64,000 nucleotides of DNA, taken from Chaenocephalus aceratus. Taxonomy: Eukaryota; Chordata; Actinopteri; Perciformes; Channichthyidae. Positions 10,213 to 20,140 of the stretch are shown piece by piece. The stretch lies in NCBI GenBank assembly GCA_023974075.1, contig JAMFTG010000205.1, positions 107,001 through 171,000 on the forward strand, written 5' to 3'. Within the stretch, counting starts at the first letter, position 1, and the number at the start of each line of letters is the position of its first letter. The translations under genes and the position numbers were made by a program. The notes below the pieces were generated by a model. The model saw only the letters and a list, made by a program, of their open reading frames with translations. It did no database searches and was not told the origin of the DNA.

Positions 10213-11012
10213 CAAGTACAAGATCTGAGTACTTCTACTTTTACTCAAGTACAAGATCTGAGTACTTCTACTTTTACTCAAGTACAAGATCTGAGTACTT
10301 CTACTTTCACTCAAATACAAGATCTGAGTACTTCTACTTTCACTCAAGTACAAGATCTGAGTACTTCTACTTTTACTCAAGTACAAGATCTGAGTACTTC
10401 TACTTTTACTCAAGTACAAGATCTGAGTACTTCTACTTTCACTCAAATACAAGATCTGAGTACTTCTACTTTCACTCAAGTACAAGATCTGAGTACTTCT
10501 ACTTTTACTCAAGTACAAGATCTGAGTACTTCTACTTTCACTCAAGTACAAGATCTGAGTACTTCTACTTTCACTCAAGTACAAGATCTGAGTACTTCTA
10601 CTTTTACTCAAGTACAAGATCTGAGTACTTCTACTTTTACTCAAGTACAATATCTGAGTACTTCTACTTTTACTCAAGTACAATATCTGAGTACTTCTAC
10701 TTTTACTCAAGTACAAGATCTGAGTACTTCTACTTTTACTCAAGTACAAGATCTGAGTACTTCTCTTTTACTCAAGTACAAGATCTGAGTACTTCTACTT
10801 TCACTCAAGTACAAGATCTGAGTACTTCTACTTTTACTCAAGTACAAGATCTGAGTACTTCTACTTTTACTCAAGTACAAGATCTGAGTACTTCTACTTT
10901 ACTCAAGTACAAGATCTGAGTACTTCTACTTTCACTCAAGTACAAGATCTGAGTACTTCTACTTTTACTCAAGTACAAGATCTGAGTACTTCTACTTTCA
11001 CTCAAGTACAAG
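10213..11012. repeat. 33-bp minisatellite, about 24 copies
   Basis: The tandem unit is 33 bp, AAGTACAAGATCTGAGTACT then TCTACTTTTACTC, with T/C variation near its end. Single units and fragments recur at 11970-12020, 12790-12850, 19485-19520 and 21810-21905, so the array grew from a dispersed fish repeat. The unit length is divisible by three, which produces a long meaningless ORF on the minus strand. Confidence 0.95.
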
Positions 11013-11115
11013 TGTAACAGTTGTGAATATGCAGTGGTGTTTATGTGTAAATCATTTAGTATAATCAAACACATTCTGTGTTTTACATTGAATAATTCTG
11101 TATTCTTCATTTATT

Positions 11116-11352
11116 GAATATTCAAAACTTGACAAGGTCGGAGATCAGTGGGCGGAACCTCTGAAATGTAGTCCCTGTACTCAGAAGATTATTTTTGTGG
11201 GGACTTCCCCCTTCATATTGTGTCCCTCACGTTTCCTCTTGCCTTTTTGTTAACGTTCCACGTGAGAGGAGTCACTGTGAGGGATACCACATGTAACACT
11301 GATTCGTTATATTTGGTCAGATTGTCAGTGATTAAACGGATATCGTCTAAAC
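11116..11352. repeat. Segment duplicated at 19.19-19.41 kb
   Basis: Matches 19190-19415 almost base for base (GACAAGGTCGGAGATCAGTG onward), and continues at 11902-11990. The two parts are separated here by the hAT element at 11353-11893. Confidence 0.8.
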
Positions 11353-11893
11353 CACATGTCAAACTCAAGGCCCAGGGGCCAAATCAGGCCCTTGGTGGAT
11401 TTAATTTCGGCCTGCAGGATAATTTCTAATTGCTATTAGATCTGGCCCGCCGGTATATGCACCTTCCCTCCATCCTGAGGGTCTCCTCCGCTCAGAGCCT
11501 GAGCCCAAACATTGATGACCTTGCTCCCAAGATGAGATGCCAAGTATCTGAGAATGGATGCTTCCTTCTGCACTTTCTCTCTCACGACAACAGGGCATGT
11601 TTGGTTTCTCTTTGAGGGGAATAGTTTAGTTGAAGCTGTTGTCGGCCTGTGGGGAAATGTACTCATAAGAAGTGACTCTGGAGAAGCTGCAGATAGAGCC
11701 ATAAGAAATGAAAGCAACTGATTATTTAATGTTGTTTTTATAGGCAATAAGTTAAGCTTTGTTAGTTCCAGGTTTAATATGTGCAATGAGTTCATTTCAA
11801 TACGTTCTGCAATAAACATTGAACCTGTCCGGCCCTCGATTAGTACCCATTCTTTAATGTTGGCCCACTGTGTATTTGAGTTTGACCCCCCTG
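11353..11893. mobile_element. Non-autonomous hAT element
   Basis: Starts CACATGTCAAACTC and ends GAGTTTGACCCCCCTG. Flanks GTCTAAAC (11345-11352) and CTCTAAAC (11894-11901) form an 8-bp duplication with one mismatch. The duplicated segment at 19405-19420 reads through with a single GTCTAAAC, a clean empty site. Short ORFs inside are not recognisable as transposase. Confidence 0.88.
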
Positions 11894-12179
11894 CTCTAAA
11901 CTGTATGCTGGCTCAGGTCTCATCCATGAACAACGCAAAACACAACGCAGAGACCGCTTAACGACACCGGTTACACAAGATCTACTTCTACTTTTACTCA
12001 AGTACAAGATCTGAGTACTTCTTCCACCTCTGTTCATCGCTCAGGTGGAAATCACAGAAAAGACTTGAGGAGAAAACAGAGCTTGGACTACCATCTAGTG
12101 GACACACAGAAAACTACACCCACACACTTAGAGCCCAACAGCAGACTGTGAATTACTGGAAATGATCTGTGTTTCTGAC

Positions 12180-12960
12180 AGACGTCACACACACACACAC
12201 ACACACACTGCGCTGTCACATGTTCTGTAACTCTGACGGATCAGCAAACAGGAAATACAAAGAGTTTGCAGAAGTCTCATTGGACTCTAGGACGCTGGTT
12301 TTTAACAAAGAAGTTATGTTATCAGTCTGACAGAGTAAATAATGAATCTGTTAAAAAGCAGATCTTGTTGTTAACACTCACCCCGTTGTTCTCCTTCTGC
12401 TCCGTCGTGCTGTAAAATGGCGTCTGGCTGTCTGACTTCTTACTTTGACTTTAACACCCTCACCTGTCTGCAGCTCCTCCCTCTGTTTTATAACCAGCCT
12501 TACCAGCTGAACCAGTTCACCAGTAACAACAACAATGCCATCTCCTTTTCAGCTCAACAGAGTTATTGAAACATGAACACCAGTGTGGAAATAACCCAGT
12601 AAACATCCTGCATTCAAAACCTCACTGAAGTTAAAGTGTTGAGGTATTTAAGTACTCTAGTGTTAACTGTGCATTCAATTGTTCCCTATTATATATATAT
12701 ACATGTGTTTCTGGATTATTAACCCTGCTGCATTTATTGCATCTATTACTCTATTCTCCCAGAATATGAATGGACTTTTAAAAAAATTCTACTTTTACTC
12801 AAGTAGCCTACAAGATCTGAGTACTTCTACTTTTACTTAAGTAGCCTACAAGTGTAGCAACAGTTGTGAATATGCAGTGGTGTTTATGTGTAAATCATTT
12901 AGTATAATCACACATTCTGTGTTTTACATTGAATAATTCTGTATTCTTCATTTATTAATA
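12180..12960. repeat. Second copy of NLR promoter and first-exon block
   Basis: Duplicates about 9400-10000. The candidate noncoding exon keeps its donor (end at 12382). No start-codon exon follows to the left before the minisatellite; the next is at 9139-9273. It could act as an alternative distal promoter. Confidence 0.6.
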
Positions 12961-12961
12961 A

Positions 12962-13153
12962 TAATAATAATAATTCCTTACATTTATTATAGCGCTTTTC
13001 CAGATGCTCAAAGCGCTTTACAAATACACATTACACATATTTTGTATACATGCAATGGTCACTGTGGACAATACCCACAGGAGCAAGTTCAGGTGAAGTG
13101 TCTTGCCCAAGGACACACCGGCTTTACAGACGCAGCAGCGGCGGGTTTCGCCC
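12962..13153 (-). mobile_element. SINE, left part of a split copy
   Basis: Carries the body of a tRNA-derived SINE (GTGAAGTGTCTTGCCCAAGG), as in the complete copy at 18966-19173. It is interrupted at 13153; the head continues at 18901-18960. Confidence 0.75.
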
Positions 13154-13738
13154 ATAGACTGTATATAAATGGACGTAGGGTCCGTGACGTCACCCATAGG
13201 ATTCTGCAGAGTTGCCGTGAAGCCCTTAGTAGGCGGAGTCGGCCACTAACGGCTCGACAGTGACGTCAGAGTCTAAATCCCGCCTTCTCCAGCCTGCTCC
13301 AAATAAGGGCAAAGAGGCGGTGCTGAGGCGGAGCCGAGGTGGGACAGGGCGGGACCTGCTGCCACCGAGCGTGACGTTCCAGACCTAGCTCAGGCTAAGA
13401 AGCTAAGCTAACATGCTCTATTAAGTATTAAGCTAACAACCTATGCTAACAACCCAGCTTGCGGTCACTGCTCCTCGTTCCCGGCATATTCTGAAGGTAA
13501 GATACCCTGTAACTTTACAAAACTTGTCCTTTTGATTTAAATGTTCTTGAACCTACACTATACAATTGTTTTTTAAGTGCTTCACCGTTTTTCTAATATA
13601 AATGTCATTTGTAACTAAACTTTGTAAACTAGCAGAGATATGGCCAGTGTTGCGTGAATTAAATGTGATTAATGAAATATGACTGAAGAAAAAGAAAGGT
13701 GCTTTTATATTGATTAAACCATTTTTATTTCTTTCAGC

Positions 13739-13779
13739 ATTAAGAAAAAAGAAGATCCACGCCAAACTGCACAACCTGT
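13739..13779 (+). other. Candidate internal exon of the SGNH gene
   Basis: TTTCTTTCAG precedes CATTAAG and CCT/GTAAGTTG follows, and an upstream donor GAAG/GTAAGAT lies at about 13497. These suggest a three-exon transcript with the SGNH exon last. I could not establish the reading frame. Confidence 0.4.
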
Positions 13780-14083
13780 AAGTTGATGGTCCTGGCTTAC
13801 TTTACAGGACTTCAGATGGTTGACATTACACACAAACATACTATACATATACATGTATGCACAATTGTAGATAAACAGCACACAGTATATAAATATATAT
13901 ATATATAAACTGTGTGCTGTTAATCTGTTTTTTGAGGTTTTGCTCTCTTGTTACTTTTAACCATACAGGTGTGATTTCAGTTATTTTGTATGTTATTGTC
14001 AAAGGAACAAAATGAGCAACCCTTTATTTGATATTCCTCATGATCTGAAGCATTTGTTACTATCATTTATTTCCCTCCCATAG

Positions 14084-14602
14084 TGACTGTATGGATAATC
14101 GGGAGCTATGTCCGGCGTGGAGCCCAGAGAGCTACAGAGACCATCAGCAGCAACCTTGGCCTCGACCTGAGGGTTGTGCTGGTTCGGTTGGGGTGGACTG
14201 CGCTGGAGAGGTGTCCTCCCTTTCTTTTCCTACTCCCTGCGAGGAAGAGCAGTCCCGGATGTCCTCCTCATCCACTGTGGCGGCAATGACTTGGGGGATG
14301 TGCCCAGTGTTCAGTTGCTGAACCAGATGAAGGAGGACCTGGACCAGCTTCACCATCGGCACCCTGGCTTGAAGATCATGCTCTCCCAGAGGCGCCGGTG
14401 GAGGGCTGGTGCAAATCCTGTCAAAATTGACAAGGCCCGGAAGTTTGTTAACAGTGTTATGGCTACTTTTGTTCATAGCCTAAATGGTGCCATTGTTGAC
14501 CACTCCAACATTAGACATGACAGTCCTGGGCTGTTTTTGCGAGATGGAGTTCATTTCAAGTCACCAGCCAATTGCCTGAAAGACCACCTCCAAAGACTGT
14601 GA
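14084..14602 (+). pseudogene. SGNH/GDSL-like hydrolase exon, frameshifted
   Basis: The acceptor CCCATAG precedes it. The first frame reads VWIIGSYVRRGAQRATETI, containing the block-I serine in a G-S-Y context. The frame then shifts near 14172, and the second frame runs GWGGLRWRGVLPFF, then VLLIHCGGNDLGD (block III with GGND), and ends with RDGVHF (block V Asp-x-x-His) and a stop at 14600. All four catalytic-type positions (Ser, Asn, Asp, His) are present, but in two frames. SGNH hydrolases are esterases. Similar domains are known as passengers in fish DIRS/Ngaro and CR1-type retroelements; here the domain is inside a DNA insertion. It looks like a recently broken gene. Confidence 0.75.
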
Positions 14603-14876
14603 ACCGCTAAAATGTCAGTATCACTGTCTTTGGATTTGGCCTTTAGAGTATGTATTCTAAGGCCCTTGCTAAGCCCAGACTGTCATGGCTAATGTTGAGT
14701 TAGATATTACATCTGTAGCCATAACACTGTTAACATGGCTGCTCTTCCTCTTCCCCACATCCCACCCCCCCCCCCTCTTCCCCCAATGGACTGTCAAACC
14801 TTTTATTTTGTATTTGTTATGATGTTTTTTGTTATTTTATTTGTTAAAATAATTATGTATTTATGTAAATATTGAA

Positions 14877-14882
14877 AATAAA
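14877..14882 (+). terminator. Polyadenylation signal AATAAA after SGNH gene
   Basis: A canonical AATAAA lies 275 bp after the SGNH stop, followed by TG- and T-rich sequence. It supports a transcribed gene ending here. Confidence 0.55.
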
Positions 14883-16334
14883 TTACATTCATATTTTCAC
14901 TTCTTTTGTCTACTGCTTACTGAACATGTTAGCTATCACATCCAAATGGGACTATCAAATGAAAGGATAAGCTTACCATACAATACAGAAAACATTACAA
15001 ATTAAGGCTCAAATCTTTTCCCAAGCCGGAGCAGTCTGAAAAGAGTCCCAAGTTTAAAAACACAAATCTTGACAATGAATACTACGCTGTCATTTATCAG
15101 TGACAATGCAAACAACAAGAAGGTCTCCCCTAATCCCATGTATGTTGGCATCAAATATGTCATAAGCATACCATAGAATGTAATTATGAAGTGCAACACC
15201 CACAATCCCTACAGGGTCGTAACGTCACAGAAGATAATACCTTTGAGAGAGTTTTGTTCCGTATGCAGATAAATATTTGTTTTACAATAGAAACATTTTT
15301 CTCCATAAATGTTCACACATGTTGTGAGCATCAACTTTAAATCTTTTGTCAACAAATAAAAAACATCTTAATTTCCTTTAGGACAACATTTTGTTTATAA
15401 CACCACTACATTAACAATAAGCATAGGCAAATGATAACTGTCAACATTTAAGATTGTGCTTTTACTCTTTATTTAATCAGATCTATTTACATTGAAAATG
15501 TGATAAAGCCACATTGAAAGTTACATCTTGCATTTTATGAAAAGTAAAGGTTTCGAATCATTTTATGACTTAAGTACACTAGAGAATAAATTAAAGATGT
15601 GCAACACCTGTATCAGTAATTAAAATGATATAACTTATGTACAGGGTTGGGAGGGCTACTTGCCAAAAACACAACCAGTAACTTCATGTGAGTATCAAGA
15701 TATAAAAGTAACGTAACGTGATAACTTTATTTTTGTTTTGGATTACCTCAATATCAAATGCAATGCAAATAAACACAGGAGAGAAGAAATATTAATATGA
15801 TTTTTTTACTTAAAATGTATAATATAATACCATAAAGCAGATTCAGGCAGTAGGTGTATAGATTCACAATTAGTATTAGTATTAGCCTACAGAACAGTAC
15901 CGCTTCCAGAGAAGCGATACAATTTGATCATTTTACATATATATGCTCTTTTTAGGTTTTGAATAAGATTGTAATCCTGAGTTTCCCTATTATTAAAAAA
16001 AGTAAAACTAATCCGATTACATCTTTTCCTATGTAACTAAGGATTACACTTTCATTTTTTTCTATACGATCTTGATTCGTGTTAGATGTAATCCATTACC
16101 ATCTAAGCCAATACAAGTCATAACTTTTGGAAAATTGTCTTAAGTTATAAGTGATGCCTTCAATCTCTTTCACGTGGAGAAGACATCCCATTGGCCGAGG
16201 CGTTGCAACTTCCCTCAAGCGTCCTACATGAAAGAAAGATCACATGTTAGAAATGTGTGCACAAACTATTCAGTACTTGGTTTAAAGCCCAAGTGTGAGA
16301 GTGAACAGAGGCGGAGTCTGTTTGTTGGCTGCTG
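14883..16334. other. Space between the converging SGNH and THAP genes
   Basis: AT-rich. 15641-16130 resembles the dispersed fish repeat that starts CAGGGTTGGGAGGG and contains GTAATCC motifs, probably a MITE. Nothing coding is recognised. Confidence 0.5.
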
Positions 16335-16643
16335 CTACCCAAAACCAACATCCTCCTCACAAGCATTGGCTGTTGGAATGTCATTACGCTCCACATGTGG
16401 AACAACAAAGGCTTCTTCAGGTGTGCCTTGTATCATAATGATATTGCTCTGATCAGCAGCAAGACTGTTTTCACCACTACCATGGTCTCCATCTGCAACC
16501 TCCTCCTCCTTGCTATTAACAGTCGAACTAGGAGTGTCACTTACCTCGTCATTGCTACTCACTCTGCTTCTCCTTCCAGGCTGTTGTTCTTTGGTGAAAT
16601 AGAAAATGGTGGGCACTGCAGTGTTTTTCAGGCATCTCCTTCC
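16335..16643 (-). pseudogene. THAP gene exon 3: end of THAP domain and acidic tail
   Basis: The acceptor TTTTATTAG lies at 16644. The exon starts RRCLKNTAVPTIFYFTKEQQ; LKxxAVPTIF is the conserved C-terminal AVPTIF box of THAP zinc-coordinating DNA-binding domains. It continues into a Ser/Glu-rich tail (SNDEVSDTPSS) and stops at 16335. No transposase catalytic region follows, so either the protein is THAP plus tail only or further exons are lost. It is the 3' exon of the gene starting at 18450. Confidence 0.7.
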
Positions 16644-17473
16644 CTAATAAAAATAATAAACAAAAACACATAAAATTACTTTTTGAGGTCTGTAGATATT
16701 CAACTTTCTTTTGAATAATGTTGTTTTAAATGTAAGAGTGCATTATAAAAGACAATAGAGGGCCAACATGTTAACTATGCAGTTAATCCATTCAACAATT
16801 ACGTGTTTCCAAGATTCAGATTCAAAGGATTTATGTCATAGCACATAGGCTACAGTGTAGGAATGGCAATGCAAATCATCTGTCCCGAGCTCCTCCAACA
16901 ATGCAACATAGTTATATAAGACATAAAACAATAAAAGAAATTCAAAATTAAATTAAGAATAATAAATTAGTGCAGGCAGAAATCTATATACACGTAAATA
17001 TAATAAGACATATGCAAGAACAGAATGTAAAGATAAATATTGTATAGTAAAATTAACTTAAATCATTTTTTTTTTACAGTGATAGCTGTTAAGATAAATA
17101 AGTTATAAGATGACAACAGATGAATGAATGTTGCTATTAAAATAATGTAAAAAAAGGTAATATAATTCATCTGTTTTTAACATAGAGTATGTGGGGGGAA
17201 ATGGCAATTCTCTATCTATGATAAAGAGTCTTTGCATACATTGAAGAGAAATGTGATGGTTTGCAAAAAAAAATCGATTTCTATGTTTCTATACTTAACT
17301 GGCAAAATCTTAATTTGGCTTTTAATCAAAAGAACATTATTCATCACTGATGTGCAAGCTGTGCCATAACAATTATTTAGCATTGTATGATGTATAACAT
17401 GTATTTAATTAGTAACAACAATTTACACTCACAAATGGAACCAAGTTATTTTATTTTTTAAAAGGATCTGTAC
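16644..17473. other. THAP gene intron 2
   Basis: AT-rich sequence with no recognisable feature. Confidence 0.5.
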
Positions 17474-17602
17474 CCATGAGTCCGTGCTGAAGGGATGACT
17501 CTCAAAGTGTTGCACAGGCGAGAAGAAACGTTGGGGGTCCATGTATTCCTCCGGATGTTCAGCACCCACTGGTCCAGCCTGTCTGGATCACCTAAAGGAA
17601 AC
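17474..17602 (-). pseudogene. THAP gene exon 2, damaged
   Basis: Reads FPLGDPDRLDQWVLNIRRN then TWTPNVSSRLC, the core of a THAP domain with its invariant Trp and Pro. After RLC the frame is wrong; two forward frames later it reads QHFESHPFSTDSW, restoring the zinc-ligand His and the HF-F motif. Loss of 4 nt (about 17511-17514) explains this. The acceptor expected just before FPL is CG rather than AG. The only nearby AG lies inside FPL and would bring in an immediate stop. Both defects point to a dead gene. Confidence 0.7.
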
Positions 17603-18079
17603 CGTTATTCAAAAACACATGAAAACCGACCCAAAGACAACAGGAGGGTTAATGCCATGTTCACTTAATAACGCATGAACAACTTTTACAAATATTTCTA
17701 TATAGTCTGTGTTGGTAAATGTAATCTAGGTTGCACATTTCCTGCTGAAATACATGCATGGGCCTACCAAGTTACTGCGTGGCACTTTGGTTTTGATAAA
17801 ACAGTGTAGTTCCACTATATAAACGTTACATTCATAATCAAACGAGATAATATGCAAGATAAATAGCTATTTGTTGTTATTCTTAATGCTTGTCATTCAC
17901 ACGTTAAGAAAATAAAATAAGTACCGATACATAGCAGAACAATTATGGCGATGTTCAGCTTAATAAGCCTTGTTCAACATCATTTCTTTAGTTAATACTA
18001 TAGCGGGCTGCAGGCGAACCAATTCCGCTTTTCGCTGCATTCCTTGATCTCCAGTTATAACGCCGGGCTCCGCCGCTGG

Positions 18080-18130
18080 CCGAAGCTAACGGAGCCGCAA
18101 AGGGCTAGCTACGGCTCCGGTTAGCTTCGG
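18080..18130. repeat. Near-perfect hairpin in THAP gene intron 1
   Basis: CCGAAGCTAACGGAGCCG (18080-18097) and CGGCTCCGGTTAGCTTCGG (18112-18130) are inverted with one extra base, separated by a 14-bp loop. It is GC-rich in an AT-rich setting. Function unknown. Confidence 0.75.
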
Positions 18131-18385
18131 TTATCCCACCACTGGGATAATTGGGTCCCCTTTTAACATTTGCTCCCATTTAGCATTATGGGCGTCATAG
18201 CCATAGACTATAAAAGTCTTACCCAAGGCTGAATCATAAACTAAACTGTATATATATATATTATATACACATGTATAAAGGGTTACGTCCTTAGCTGGCT
18301 AATAAGCTACATAACAAGCTAAGCTAACAAGCACACAAACACCTGCTAACGGGGTTAACATGTATAATATTATCATTTTACTCAC

Positions 18386-18450
18386 CGAAAAAAGCTGAGA
18401 GTAGACTTCTTGGAAGTTCTGTTGGTACATTCAAGCGCACAGCACGACAT
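18386..18450 (-). pseudogene. THAP gene exon 1
   Basis: ATG at 18450. It encodes MSCCALECTNRTSKKSTLSF then FR, giving the paired zinc-binding cysteines and the N-R of a THAP N-terminus. It ends at donor CG/GTGAG, the conserved intron position just before the FPL motif in many THAP genes. The exon itself is intact, but exon 2 is damaged. Confidence 0.7.
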
Positions 18451-18900
18451 CTTAATTGTCTGGTATATCACCACGAACACGGCTAAAGCTAAAGTGTCAA
18501 GTACAGTAACTACGACTAACTAACGTTGTAGCCTCTATGGTTGTAGCCTAGCAGAGTGGACAAGTTGCTGTTAGCTGACAGTGAGGCATGTACGTGTCCA
18601 TCAACGTGACCACGCCCTAATTAATGCAAACACTTTAAGACCTAATATAAATAAAAGGGTCGTGTTAGAAAACAATTCACTCACAGATCCATAATCATGA
18701 AGGTGGAATCTAACTATATTGATGATAAAAATGTATGGAGCCAGGGATAGAAACATGTTTTTTTCTGCTGTAAAGTTGGGCATTTTAACATGGGGGTCTA
18801 TGGCTCCTTTCTGCAGCCATCGCCTATCGGCCAATATATGAACTGCAGTGTGTGGCACTTCCGTATTGGCTTCCTGGCTCTTCCCCAGAGTTTGCCGCTT

Positions 18901-18960
18901 GGTTTCGCCCCTTGATCTGATGATCATTGCACCGCGCACTGCGCCACACCGTCCATCTTC
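18901..18960 (-). mobile_element. SINE, right part of the split copy (tRNA-like head)
   Basis: Contains the head CTGCGCCACACCGTCC with a TGATCTGATGATCA segment, continuing the SINE broken at 13153. Confidence 0.7.
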
Positions 18961-18965
18961 ACACC

Positions 18966-19173
18966 TCGAAGTCATCGAGGCGCTTTTACAAGTACACATT
19001 GATATTATACATGTATTGTGGACAATACCCACAGGAGCAAATCCGGGTGAAGTGTCTTGCCCAAGGACACAACGGCCTGACGCAGTGGCGGCAGGATCGG
19101 GTTTCAAACTGGTGTTCCCCAGCACCACCCTTGATCTGATGATCAGATGCACAGACCACTGCGCCACCCGTCC
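18966..19173 (-). mobile_element. tRNA-derived SINE
   Basis: Read on the minus strand it starts GGACGGGTGGCGCAGTGGTC (A-box-like), then CAGTTTGAAACCCG (B-box-like), then a conserved body CTTGGGCAAGACACTTCACC. A promoter-bearing tRNA-like head with this body is a common fish SINE type. It is not a functional tRNA gene: no cloverleaf is formed. Confidence 0.75.
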
Positions 19174-19525
19174 AGTTTATTGAATGTTCAATACCTGACA
19201 AGGTCGGAGATCAGTGGGCGGAACCTCTGAAATGTAGTCACTGTACTCAGAAGATTATTTTTGTGGGGACTTCCCGCTTCATATTGTGTCCCTCACGTTT
19301 CCTCTTGTAAATGTTCCACGTGAGAGGAGTCACTGTGAGGGATACCACATGTAATACTGATTTGTTATCTTTGGTCAGATTGTCGTTGATTAAACGGATA
19401 TCGTCTAAACTGTATGCTGGCTCGGGTCTCACCCATGAACAACGCAAAACACAACGCAGAGACCGCTTAACGACACCGGGTACACAAGATCTGAGTACTT
19501 CTACTTTTACTCAAGTACAATATAT
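19174..19525. repeat. Segment duplicated from 11.12-11.99 kb (empty-site copy)
   Basis: Matches 11120-11352 joined to 11902-11990, ending in a single minisatellite-type unit. It lacks the hAT element present in the other copy. Confidence 0.8.
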
Positions 19526-20132
19526 GCAGGGTTGCACATAACTGGTACGCAGGTATGCATGCGCGGCACAAATCTGAATTGCGTAACGTCACTTGTGTCA
19601 CTACGCGCCTTTGCGTACCTCAACACATCAAAACAAAATACATATTTCGTCTACACGTGTTTCTTGTCAACACTCAATGGAGTAAACTGCGAGACATGTA
19701 AAAAAAAAACAATACATTAAGCAGCTACGTCGTCGTTTCGCTCCCTGCAAAAACTCTTCGGACTTTCTGTGACTGACTGAACTGGGTGCTGGCCGAGCCG
19801 CGCAGGACATAACCGACGGACCTGTGAAGCTTACAGGAGGCAGAGGCTTAGATCACCGGACAACAGAGTTGGTCGCCGTGTGCACAGACAGGGTTAAGTT
19901 CGGTATGAACAACAGAATTGTGCCAAAAACTGCGCCAACTGGCTGCAGTGGGAGACTCCCTGTGCACATTCTGTGCCCCGCGCGCACACACTGCGAACTG
20001 CGCAAAATCAGCTGATCACAACGTTCACGCTCTGTGGTCAAGCTGCTGCAGTTTTATTTACACCAAAGTGGAGTAAAACAGACAGTTGCAAACTTACTCA
20101 GGGTGTTATGGAAGAGTTTGAAATCAGACAGA
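19526..20132. other. Unidentified sequence, possibly a truncated hAT end
   Basis: Starts CAGGGTTGCACATAACTGG, which resembles a hAT terminus, but no matching right end or ORF with known similarity is visible. Confidence 0.35.
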
Positions 20133-20140
20133 GGTGGAAG

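Larger units (their letters stand above)
13154..18900. mobile_element. 5.7-kb insertion carrying SGNH and THAP genes
   Basis: GGTTTCGCCC occurs at 13144-13153 and again at 18901-18910, exactly where one SINE is split. The whole interval is therefore a single insertion with a target duplication of up to 10 bp. It encodes an SGNH-hydrolase gene (+) and a THAP-domain gene (-) that converge. The ends (ATAGACTGTATATAAATGG at left, TTGCCGCTT at right) are not obvious inverted repeats, so the superfamily is open. THAP domains occur in P and Kolobok transposases, but neither class fits cleanly: P makes 8-bp duplications and Kolobok uses TTAA. Confidence 0.65.

Noticed and set aside
10171..10749. 192-codon minus-strand ORF of repeating 11-residue units
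   Set aside because: Produced by a minisatellite whose 33-bp unit is divisible by three; no start context or homology, and the same array is noncoding in neighbouring stretches.
18966..19173. tRNA gene suggested by A and B boxes
   Set aside because: Only the promoter boxes of a SINE head are present; the cloverleaf stems do not pair and a SINE body follows.
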